Positions 42,017 to 50,644 of a stretch of 64,000 bases of DNA are shown here, one piece after another. The stretch is from assembly GCF_003955665.1 (NCBI RefSeq), contig NZ_RXHU01000075.1:1-64000 (forward strand), read 5' to 3'. This DNA is from Paenibacillus whitsoniae. Lineage in GTDB: Bacteria; Bacillota; Bacilli; Paenibacillales; NBRC-103111. Below the pieces are notes generated by a model that had not been told where the DNA came from, did not search any database, and was given only the letters and a program-made list of their open reading frames with translations. Numbering within the stretch: position 1 is the first letter of the stretch; every line of letters starts with the position of its first letter. Both the position numbers and the translations under genes were made by a program.

Positions 42017-45000
42017 TCAGTTAATAAATTGCAGTGATTGCAGCATACGCTTCAGGATTGTGGCTGCTTGAGCCCGCGTCGCAAGCTCATTCGCAGCGAA
42101 AATGTTCTCTGATACGCCTTGAATGAGACCCGTCGCCAGCGCCTGCGAAACGGCTGCTCTCGACCAGTCACCGATTTCCGAGCGATCGGCGAACCCATTT
42201 AATAACGTGTTGTCGCCTTTGACTTCCTTGCCGCCCACTTTCATCGCCCGCATCAACATCGCTACCATCTGCTCACGGGTGATATTCGCATTCGGCTTAA
42301 AGCTGCCGTCTTCATAACCATCGATTAATCCGGCTTTCTTCGCTGTGCCTACGGCTCCGGCGAACCAGTCGCTCGCTTGCACATCGCTGAATCCACTTGC
42401 CTTCGTTTCAACCAGTCCAAGGGAGCGAACCAGCATCGCTGCAAATTCAGCCCTTGTAACCTGGCTGTCCGGTGCAAAGCCGGCAGCTGTCTTACCGACC
42501 ACGATCCGTTTGTTCGCCAAGAGTTCGACATCAGTCTTCGCCCAATGTCCTTGCAAATCGGTAAACGATTGACCGGATTGGATGACGGTATACGTGCTGT
42601 TGTGCGGCGAACGAATCGTAATTTCGGAAATCCCGTTGTTCGTTGTAATGAGTGACGGCACAAAGTGGATCTGGTTGTTCCCATCGACCCAAACCGCCGT
42701 TACTTTGCTCGGATCAACGGTCATTGTCCCCAAACGTATCGTACGGCCGATATATGTGCCACCGAAATCTGTCATTTCTGCCCCGTTGACCGAAACCGTA
42801 AAGGCGATCGGGTTCGAAATGACTTGTTTAGCGTTCAAGCGATCCACCGCTGCGCCAACGTCATCTCCCGTTTTGCCGGATACTTTCGAAATCGTGATGC
42901 TTACGGTTGAATCTTTGGGGATATTCGTAAACAAGCTGGCTGGCAATTCGTAGTTTACGCCATTCGCTTGAATCTGAATAACCGAGCTGCTTCGATTACC
43001 AATCGCATTCCGGATAGCATTGCCCGGCAGCCCCACGTTCACAGTGGCATCATCGCCCTTCACATCGATTTTCACGATCGGATTAGCCAGGGCGTTTTCC
43101 AGTTTATCCGCATCGACGACGACATGGGTTACCGTTGCTCCATCAGTTTTTGTTTCTTTCGTTACTTTCGCGTCTTTCTCCAGATCGATGTTGCCGTTAT
43201 GGCTGGTTGAACCCGAAGCAGGCGGTGTTGTGCTGCCTGGGCTTGTTCCTACCGGTGCTGGACTGGAAGGGGACGATGAATCAACAAACTGCGTTTTGAA
43301 GCTGACTTTCGGTCCGTAATCACTCCGTGATCCGTCTACGTCGACAGCCTGAATAGCAAACGTGTACGGAGTGTCCGGCGTCAACCCTGTCAACGGATAC
43401 GCGAGAACATTTCCTGCCGAAGCATATTCCTTATACACAGCTCCAACTACGCTATAAATCGTATAACCAGCTATACCTCTGCTTGCTTCCGCAGCGGTCC
43501 AATGCAACGTCGCCGTTCTTTCTCCCACAGTAGAAACGGTCAAACTGGATTGACTTGGCCAAACTGGCGGTTGAGCCAAACCTGATTCTGTAACCGCAAC
43601 CGTTGCGTCTGCCTTTAAGGAAGTACCCGCGACCGTTCCCGATACGTGAAATATACCTGCGGTTGCATACTGGGATTCATCAATGGCGTCCCAAGTGACA
43701 GCCAGTTGTTGAGCCGAGTTATCGCTATAAACCGCGGTGACGACTGACGGCAACTCAGGCGCCGTGCCAGTCTTGGTTATGATGTTAATCGGTGCAATGC
43801 TCACTATAACAGGGACTTCTGAAGCAATCACCGTTACCGCACTCTCAATGGTAAATCTGCCAATTGTTGCGGTGATTACCGCTTGGCCTGCTCCTACGCC
43901 TGTAACTAAGCCATACTCATTCACAGTTGCAACAGCAGGATTGCTTGATTGCCAGGCTACTGCCTTATTCGTTGCATTAACCGGCAATACAGTTGCTACT
44001 AATTGCTCGGTTGCGCCTTGGTAGACGGTCAAGCTGCCCTTGTTCAGCGCTAATGATTCTACAAAAATCGGCTGCTCCACGCTATCTAGTGGTACAAGTT
44101 GAATAAAGGAGAACGTAGCGGTTCGGCCGCTGCCGGTCGCCCCCATCATCGTAAATTTGAATGCATGGTCGCCAGCGGATTGAAATGCGATCTGGCCAAG
44201 ATCCTGAATCGGGTAGGACTGTGCGGTTGCATACTCGTCTACCGGATTGCCTTGGTTCGCACCGTCAATCGATAACTGCACAGTGGCACGATTATTGTTG
44301 GATTTGTAGCCAAACAGCACCTTATATGTGCCTGCCGGGATGTCACTCAACGTGAATGTCACATCATCGCCTACCGCTGTAGTCCCGTTCAGCTGTGCGT
44401 ATCCCGTCACACTTGCGGGCCATTCCGCCTGGGATCCGGCGCCGTTGGCACCCGATAATGAAACGGATGAATTCTTCGTGTATGGATGATTCTGAAGCGG
44501 GAACGTCAATGGTTCCCCGCCAGGCAAAACAAATAACACAGTATACGTTTTTTGGATCGTCACATCACTGCTACTCACGACCGTAATCGTTACCGGATCC
44601 GTCTTGTAATGATCAGGATATACGATTTCTTTCACCGTGAAACCTTGCGCCGCTTCCGCTGTAATAGCCGGCAATGTGGCCATGGATGAATTCAGATTGT
44701 ATGTGTAACTGGTCTCATCCGGCGAGAATCCCGGGATATCCATGCCGTCTACCTTCAGGTTGATCAGTTTCGGGCCATTGTCCGGTTGAACTTGCGCATC
44801 GACCAGTAAGGACGGCGCCGAAATCATAAACTTGCGCGAATACGGATCGGTTCCCTTTGATCTTACGGCGATTTGGGATAAATCGGTCACATTGCTCGGC
44901 AACGCATAGCTTGTTATGGCAGCCGGCACATCTGCAAGCACTGCCGTGCCATTGTAAACTGTAAACCCTTCGCTTGCAGGATTCGCATCCCAGCTTACCA

Positions 45001-48000
45001 TTTTTGTTGAACCACTGGTTCCAACTTTAAGGTGCTGCGGAGGCGTCGGCGCATTAAACACTTGAACTTGTGTCAGGCGCGGAGGCCCTGTTAGATCTGT
45101 GCCTGTATTGCCGCCCGATGCGTTCTCTACCGTTACTTTGATGTATCTGGCATGATACGTCTTGCCAAGATCAATCGGGTAGGAGCTATCCGCTGAATCT
45201 GCGCCACCATTCGTATTGCCTGTCGCAAACGTGTAGCCGTCTTCCGTGCGTTTGTTCACTTGGGTAAAAGTCATGGCATCGAACTCAGCTGCCGAAGCAT
45301 GGTCTCCCGCATCTTCAGATACATAGACGGTTGCGCCTTTTAACCGGGTGGACTGTGCAAAAAGGCGAATTTGACTGAAATCCATAGCCTGGCCGAGGTC
45401 GATGACGAAGCTGCCTTTTCTCGCGCCGTCCGTGCCCAGCCATGAATAATTGCCAATTTGGCTCAAACTGGTAACGTTGTTTACTGGCCACTTGGTCGGA
45501 TCTTGCAGGACACCATTCGTCAATTTATTGGCATTGCCGTATTCATTTGCCCCGGCAGATTCCAATTGGATGGCATTGGCGCCTGTCGTAGGTCCTACGT
45601 TATACGCTTTTTTATTCAGTGCAAGGTTTACAGCGGAAACACCTGTCGCCACCTTGCTTATAGTGATGTCGGAAAGCTGAAGCTCCGCGTCATAGGCAGA
45701 GTTGTTGCCGCCATTGGAGCTGCGGTAAATGCCCCACTTTGGACGCTCATATTGATCGAAGGTAGCCGCATATTCAGACTCAAAAGTAGTGCTTTTTTGC
45801 GGTCTTCGCCATAAGTCCTTTACTCCGTCAGTTGCACCCGAGTTCGTATACACTTGATACACATCCGGGCTGTCGTAGGTGTATACTTTGCCAGTTACCG
45901 TATCCGTGATCTTAATCGTCAACCATCCAGTATCTGAGATGAGCGCATTCAGTTCCACTTTAATCCAGTGGCCGTCGATTTCCTGTAACGGAATGGTCAG
46001 CAGGTTCTTATCACCGTCGAATCGGTTATGATTGACAACAAGGTTCCTGGAGCTCGTTCCGGAAATCGACATCGCGAGAATATAAGCGCCGTTCTCATCG
46101 CTGGTGTTGCCGCCCGGCAGCGTATTCGCTGCTTGAGCATTGGTTGCCTTCAACTGGAAGATATGCCTGAAGTTGGACTGATTCCACTGATTGCCGTCCG
46201 GAATATTCCACATCCATGCATAGTTCACGAGATCTCCTTCGTAGGCGGTAAAATCATGGGTCGAGTCTTCGCTAGGGCGAATTTCAACTCTCTGTCTGTC
46301 ATTGATCGCTGCGCCGTCAACCACATAGCCCAAATTCCAGTCAAAAACACCCTTGTGGCCGTACTCCCCGTCGCGAACCTTATCCGCGAATTCATTATTC
46401 ACGCCTCTACCGTATTCAAACAATTTGAACACATTTTTCTGCAAAATGCTGTCCCACACGCTCTGAACATGGTCGTCCGCCGCAGTCGCCCGAGGCTGGT
46501 CGCCGTAGTATTCGTGGTAAGCGTCTCTGATCCGCTTGGTCACGCCTTCTACAGGTTCGTCGGTCCCCATGGCACCACCCAAAACATTATAAGGCGATAC
46601 ACCTTCGATAGCGTTCATCTTGATCGTCTTGTCGTTCGCACCATAACCCCGGGCTGTTACATCCAAGGCGTAGATGGACGGGGAACCGTTGTTGAAATTA
46701 AACATAAATTCATTTGTGCCCAGAGGCAGCTTGACTAGGTACGGAAGTGTAAATGTAACCGTGTTGCCACCTGATAGCGTGTAATCCACATTCGGGCGAA
46801 GCGTAGCAGCGCCTTTCGTTATGCTCGTGAGCGTCTGCCCATTAGCAAGGCTTATGCTCGTAGATTTAGGCGCAACCTGATCCCATGTGCTGTAGGTGTC
46901 CTTAGCAGGTATCAGCGCAGTCACGTTAGTTACCGGAGTTTTGCCGTAAATGGTCAAGCCGGATAGCCCCATCATTGAACTATTATCATCCGTTCGACTG
47001 TCTCGCGGGCCAACCAGCACCGTGTTTATCATCACATACCTGGCTGTAAATGGATATAGGAACGTCTTGTTATCGTAACCCCAGCGCTGCCCGTTGTAAG
47101 TGACATAAGACCACAAACCTTCCGTCTCCGTACCGCCGGCGAGTGACCAGCCATGTGCCTTCCAGTCGTAATTGTCCGCCGAATCCGAAGGCGTAGGCGC
47201 ACTTGTCCAAGACTCAAGATCATTGGAGTAATAGACCTCAAATCTTCTCGCATTTTTTTGAATATTCGCAATGGAATTAGGGATTTCAAGATGCAGTTTA
47301 TCGATCGTCTTTGGCTCGCCTAGATCAAGGGTTAAAGCCAATGAAGATGGCGAATAGTCGCTCATGTAAGTATTGGAGCTTGAATTACGCCAATAGCCGC
47401 TGCCCTCAGATCGTAAAGCGTCTACACCCGGATGATCAGAAGTTTCCGAGCTTACCTTGAGATTAACACCAGCTTGCGGTGTGAACCGAGTTGGATCCAA
47501 CAGGTTAACCGAGCCTGTTGCCGTGGGAATATCCGCAGCTTCCATGACGGTTACCGTGCAAGTTTTGCTCAAGCTTCCAATGGTTACGCTGATCACGGCT
47601 GTACCAGCCTTTTTACCGGTCACAAGACCGTTTTGATCAACAGTTGCAACCGAATTATCGCTTGATGTCCAAGTTAACGTCTTATTTGGCGCTTCGTCAG
47701 GCGTGGTTTCGGCTTGAAGAACTTCGGTCTTGCCGATCGCAAGATTCAAGCTGCTCTTGTTAAGCGACAATGAGCTTACCAGAATTAGATCATCGGGAGA
47801 AGTAAACGTTATGTTATACGTCGTTTCAGCAAGAACGCCTGATGGATCGGATACCGTAATCGTGAGCGGGTCACTCCGATAGTCGATCGGATACACAATT
47901 TTCGCTTCCAAGCCTGCGGGCGCAACCGCTTCAACATTAGGCAAGGAAGAGGCATTGCTGGAAAGGACATAGGTATAATTGGTCTGACTAGGTTTAAAGT

Positions 48001-50425
48001 CAGCCAGGCTGGCTCCGTCTACTTTCAGGTTTTCCAGTGTGGCTCTTGATCCGGAAGGTTCACCGAAAATCTTAAATTCATTGGATTTGATGGAGCCAGC
48101 CGTATCCGATAGGGTGACATCTGATACAAGCAGTACGTATCGAGCGGCTACCGGCTCAGCCAAGGTGATATTAGCCTTTTCGTTATTCGAGAGCGAGGTC
48201 GCTTTCCCTGCGCCGGGAATTAGACGCCAGGAAGCGCCATTTGCCGTCTCCAACGGTTTCCTTGTTGCACTTGAAGTCTCGTTGACAGTCCCTCCTCCAA
48301 TAAGTTCGTTATATGCGGCCGCATTATTGGTTGCATACACTTGGTAATTCTTCAAGTAGCTGCTGTTGCTTGTCCATTCGATTTGAATTTTACTAATATC
48401 GATCTGTTTCTCCAGTTGAACAGCCGCCCAATATTGATAACCGGATTGATTGGCAGGTGTTTTGGTCAAAGAGCTGTTTGCCTGCCAAGCGGTGGAGGAA
48501 TTATCATCGATAAATAAGCCTCTGCTGCCCCCGCTCTCAGATACAACTTTGATTTCAGCGCCTGGGGTTGCCGCCCAGTTCTTATAATCCGAAAGGCTAA
48601 CCGTAATGTAAGGCTTAATCGCCTGGGTATTTGTGAAATCCGCGCCGTTAAAAGCGCCTTCGATCTTATAGGTGCCCGTACTGTCCGGATTATAGCCCGC
48701 CGAGCTCCATGTTACGTTCACCTTTTCTGTTTTTCCCGTGCTCATGGTTACATCAAGCTGGGTAGGCAAGGCTAAGTTAGTAAAAGCAGTGCCCTTGGAA
48801 GCCGTAATTGCATCCGGCCTGGCCCATGCCACAACATCCTTGGCTTGTGCCTTGGGGTTCCAGCCATCTGGGAAAATATAGCTGTTATCGTCCCTCTTGA
48901 TTAAGTACACATCCGCAAGATACATGGTTGCAGCTTGGAATTCATCCGCATAATCCGCATCCCCTGCGCCATTGTACATTCCACGGTAAAGCCCCCATTT
49001 GGAACGGTTTTGCTGACCTGCTTCAGCAGGCAGATCAACTCTTTCTTTTCTGCCAGTAATCGGATTTTCCACCTGCGGGCGTCTATACGTTTCGGCTGTC
49101 ATCCCGCCGTCAAAAAGCACCTCATTTGTCGCCAGATCAACAACTTTCCCATAAACATAACCCTTATCGGCGGTTAGAATCGTGACTTCGATATCGATCC
49201 ATCGGTCAACGACCTTATCAAATGGAATCGTAAACAAGGGCTTGATTCTGTCGGCATAGTCGCCATCCGGATTATTTCTGAATTCCAGTTGACCCTTGCC
49301 GTCGCTTGAAACCAGGGTAAGCGTGGTCACCGGCTGCCCATTTGCGTTGCCAGCAGCATCTTTTAATTGGAAGATATGCCAGAACCGATGGGGATTAATG
49401 AAATCGCCTGCTTGATAATGAGCCGTATCCTGCTGGAACTTTAAAGTCTCCGACGGGAGCATCAGTCTCCAGTGATGGGTCATAATTTCGCCGCCCACAC
49501 TATTGGCATCACTATTGGTGGCGCTTGTGTTCGTTTTAATCTCCAGCCGCTGACGGTCGCTGTTCACTGCACCGCGATCGCCGTCATCCCGCCTTACGCC
49601 GTCCGGAGTAGTAAAAGGTAAAAACTCGTGATACCGCAAAATATCCGAGTTGAGCTTATCCGTTCCCGGAACATTGGCTATCCCGTATTCGGCGAGCGCT
49701 TGCGCATCGTTTTTGCCAATGGTCTGCAAATACATGTTGTCGCCCAGCCAGGATTCTGGAACTGTAGAAGCCGCAGGATAGTCTCCCGAACGATCATAGA
49801 CAGACTCCGTCCACGACTTGCCACTGTAAGATGAAGCGCTACCCGGTCCTTCAATAGAACCTGTGCCGCTCCCATTGCCGATTTTAGATGCGCCAATCAC
49901 ATCCCAGGCGGATTCACCGGCCTGTATATTGAGAGGCGAATACTTGTCGTTAGGCCCTACGGTACTTGTTAATGGAGGAATCGTACGATCCACCGTAACC
50001 GTAATGGTATATTTTCGACTGTTGCTGCTGTTATTCTTGTCGGTTACTTTCAAATAGTACAACGTCGTTCCGTTTGATGAGAATTGATCCATTTTGGCAT
50101 CGCCTTTGTTAATACCGCTAGCAGCAAAAGAGATCGTCGATGTTTCGTCGCTTCTGTAAAGTGTCGCAGAAGCACCAGGATTTGTAGTTACATTCAACAT
50201 TTGGTATAAGGTTCCGTAGGGCAATGAAATATCAATCGTTGCAAGATCAAGATCAACAACTGCCTTTACCGGCTTGTTCACTTGGATGTCGAGAATCCCT
50301 AGGCTGTCCCCCGGCGCTGCATAAACCTTCGATGCCAAAGGGAAGGACTGGCTGACAAGCGAAAGCACAAGTGCAAATGCCAAGACTAAGCTTACTAATT
50401 TAGTTAAAGCTTTATGCCTGTTCAT
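42017..50425 (-). CDS. Giant SLH-anchored protein with two polysaccharide-lyase-like domains
   Basis: 2802 residues, signal peptide ending near SKVYA. Order (approximate): cadherin-like beta-sandwich (40-150); lyase-like domain 1 (160-512; NSDRQRLEIKTN, FWHIFQLKDA, RSKWGLYRGM); Ig-like (528-612); F5/8 (615-798); cadherin-like (797-875); BIG2 (878-960); F5/8 (973-1155); X2-like (1160-1260); lyase-like domain 2 (1275-1592; INDRQRVEIRPSED, FRHIFQLKAT, ERPKWGIYRSS); F5/8 (1595-1790); cadherin-like (1887-1960); CBM6/35-like (1975-2113); BIG2 (2120-2200); Ig-like; FN3 (2293-2375); beta domain (2375-2618); three SLH repeats (2620-2802). Start: AAGGAGG six bases before ATG. It has its own regulon-box promoter. 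Probably a cell-surface depolymerase for a uronate-rich polysaccharide. Confidence 0.87.
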   Translation of the reverse strand: MNRHKALTKLVSLVLAFALVLSLVSQSFPLASKVYAAPGDSLGILDIQVNKPVKAVVDLDLATIDISLPYGTLYQMLNVTTNPGASATLYRSDETSTISFAASGINKGDAKMDQFSSNGTTLYYLKVTDKNNSSNSRKYTITVTVDRTIPPLTSTVGPNDKYSPLNIQAGESAWDVIGASKIGNGSGTGSIEGPGSASSYSGKSWTESVYDRSGDYPAASTVPESWLGDNMYLQTIGKNDAQALAEYGIANVPGTDKLNSDILRYHEFLPFTTPDGVRRDDGDRGAVNSDRQRLEIKTNTSATNSDANSVGGEIMTHHWRLMLPSETLKFQQDTAHYQAGDFINPHRFWHIFQLKDAAGNANGQPVTTLTLVSSDGKGQLEFRNNPDGDYADRIKPLFTIPFDKVVDRWIDIEVTILTADKGYVYGKVVDLATNEVLFDGGMTAETYRRPQVENPITGRKERVDLPAEAGQQNRSKWGLYRGMYNGAGDADYADEFQAATMYLADVYLIKRDDNSYIFPDGWNPKAQAKDVVAWARPDAITASKGTAFTNLALPTQLDVTMSTGKTEKVNVTWSSAGYNPDSTGTYKIEGAFNGADFTNTQAIKPYITVSLSDYKNWAATPGAEIKVVSESGGSRGLFIDDNSSTAWQANSSLTKTPANQSGYQYWAAVQLEKQIDISKIQIEWTSNSSYLKNYQVYATNNAAAYNELIGGGTVNETSSATRKPLETANGASWRLIPGAGKATSLSNNEKANITLAEPVAARYVLLVSDVTLSDTAGSIKSNEFKIFGEPSGSRATLENLKVDGASLADFKPSQTNYTYVLSSNASSLPNVEAVAPAGLEAKIVYPIDYRSDPLTITVSDPSGVLAETTYNITFTSPDDLILVSSLSLNKSSLNLAIGKTEVLQAETTPDEAPNKTLTWTSSDNSVATVDQNGLVTGKKAGTAVISVTIGSLSKTCTVTVMEAADIPTATGSVNLLDPTRFTPQAGVNLKVSSETSDHPGVDALRSEGSGYWRNSSSNTYMSDYSPSSLALTLDLGEPKTIDKLHLEIPNSIANIQKNARRFEVYYSNDLESWTSAPTPSDSADNYDWKAHGWSLAGGTETEGLWSYVTYNGQRWGYDNKTFLYPFTARYVMINTVLVGPRDSRTDDNSSMMGLSGLTIYGKTPVTNVTALIPAKDTYSTWDQVAPKSTSISLANGQTLTSITKGAATLRPNVDYTLSGGNTVTFTLPYLVKLPLGTNEFMFNFNNGSPSIYALDVTARGYGANDKTIKMNAIEGVSPYNVLGGAMGTDEPVEGVTKRIRDAYHEYYGDQPRATAADDHVQSVWDSILQKNVFKLFEYGRGVNNEFADKVRDGEYGHKGVFDWNLGYVVDGAAINDRQRVEIRPSEDSTHDFTAYEGDLVNYAWMWNIPDGNQWNQSNFRHIFQLKATNAQAANTLPGGNTSDENGAYILAMSISGTSSRNLVVNHNRFDGDKNLLTIPLQEIDGHWIKVELNALISDTGWLTIKITDTVTGKVYTYDSPDVYQVYTNSGATDGVKDLWRRPQKSTTFESEYAATFDQYERPKWGIYRSSNGGNNSAYDAELQLSDITISKVATGVSAVNLALNKKAYNVGPTTGANAIQLESAGANEYGNANKLTNGVLQDPTKWPVNNVTSLSQIGNYSWLGTDGARKGSFVIDLGQAMDFSQIRLFAQSTRLKGATVYVSEDAGDHASAAEFDAMTFTQVNKRTEDGYTFATGNTNGGADSADSSYPIDLGKTYHARYIKVTVENASGGNTGTDLTGPPRLTQVQVFNAPTPPQHLKVGTSGSTKMVSWDANPASEGFTVYNGTAVLADVPAAITSYALPSNVTDLSQIAVRSKGTDPYSRKFMISAPSLLVDAQVQPDNGPKLINLKVDGMDIPGFSPDETSYTYNLNSSMATLPAITAEAAQGFTVKEIVYPDHYKTDPVTITVVSSSDVTIQKTYTVLFVLPGGEPLTFPLQNHPYTKNSSVSLSGANGAGSQAEWPASVTGYAQLNGTTAVGDDVTFTLSDIPAGTYKVLFGYKSNNNRATVQLSIDGANQGNPVDEYATAQSYPIQDLGQIAFQSAGDHAFKFTMMGATGSGRTATFSFIQLVPLDSVEQPIFVESLALNKGSLTVYQGATEQLVATVLPVNATNKAVAWQSSNPAVATVNEYGLVTGVGAGQAVITATIGRFTIESAVTVIASEVPVIVSIAPINIITKTGTAPELPSVVTAVYSDNSAQQLAVTWDAIDESQYATAGIFHVSGTVAGTSLKADATVAVTESGLAQPPVWPSQSSLTVSTVGERTATLHWTAAEASRGIAGYTIYSVVGAVYKEYASAGNVLAYPLTGLTPDTPYTFAIQAVDVDGSRSDYGPKVSFKTQFVDSSSPSSPAPVGTSPGSTTPPASGSTSHNGNIDLEKDAKVTKETKTDGATVTHVVVDADKLENALANPIVKIDVKGDDATVNVGLPGNAIRNAIGNRSSSVIQIQANGVNYELPASLFTNIPKDSTVSITISKVSGKTGDDVGAAVDRLNAKQVISNPIAFTVSVNGAEMTDFGGTYIGRTIRLGTMTVDPSKVTAVWVDGNNQIHFVPSLITTNNGISEITIRSPHNSTYTVIQSGQSFTDLQGHWAKTDVELLANKRIVVGKTAAGFAPDSQVTRAEFAAMLVRSLGLVETKASGFSDVQASDWFAGAVGTAKKAGLIDGYEDGSFKPNANITREQMVAMLMRAMKVGGKEVKGDNTLLNGFADRSEIGDWSRAAVSQALATGLIQGVSENIFAANELATRAQAATILKRMLQSLQFIN

Positions 50426-50542
50426 CTAAAGCCTCCTTAAAATGCTGCAAAATAAACTGTGAATTTCGTATTTTTTAGCTTGCGTTCACTATGTCCCCCT
50501 TTCAATGGAAGCTGCTCCAAGAATTCGCTCCATCTCATCATT

Positions 50543-50556
50543 TGTATGCGTTTGCA
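50543..50556. promoter_or_regulatory. cre-like site in the leader of the giant lyase gene
   Basis: TGTATGCGTTTGCA has two mismatches to the cre consensus and lies 17 bases past the -10 (50573-50578). Confidence 0.4.
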
Positions 50557-50572
50557 AACAGGGAATGCCTCT

Positions 50573-50634
50573 ATCATATGACGATTGCTCTGTCGTGCCT
50601 ATGAAGAAATTTACGATGCTATGTTGTTTTTTAA
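50573..50634 (-). promoter_or_regulatory. Regulon-box promoter of the giant lyase gene
   Basis: Minus strand: box 1 TTAAAAAACAACA from 50634, box 2 GTAAATTTCTTC from 50614 (20 bases), -10 TATGAT from 50578 (36 bases after box 2). Confidence 0.7.
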
Positions 50635-50644
50635 GATGAAAATA

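Noticed and set aside
46028-46738. Plus-strand frame of 236 codons
   Set aside because: Opposite the second lyase-like domain of the giant protein; no start signal or domain.
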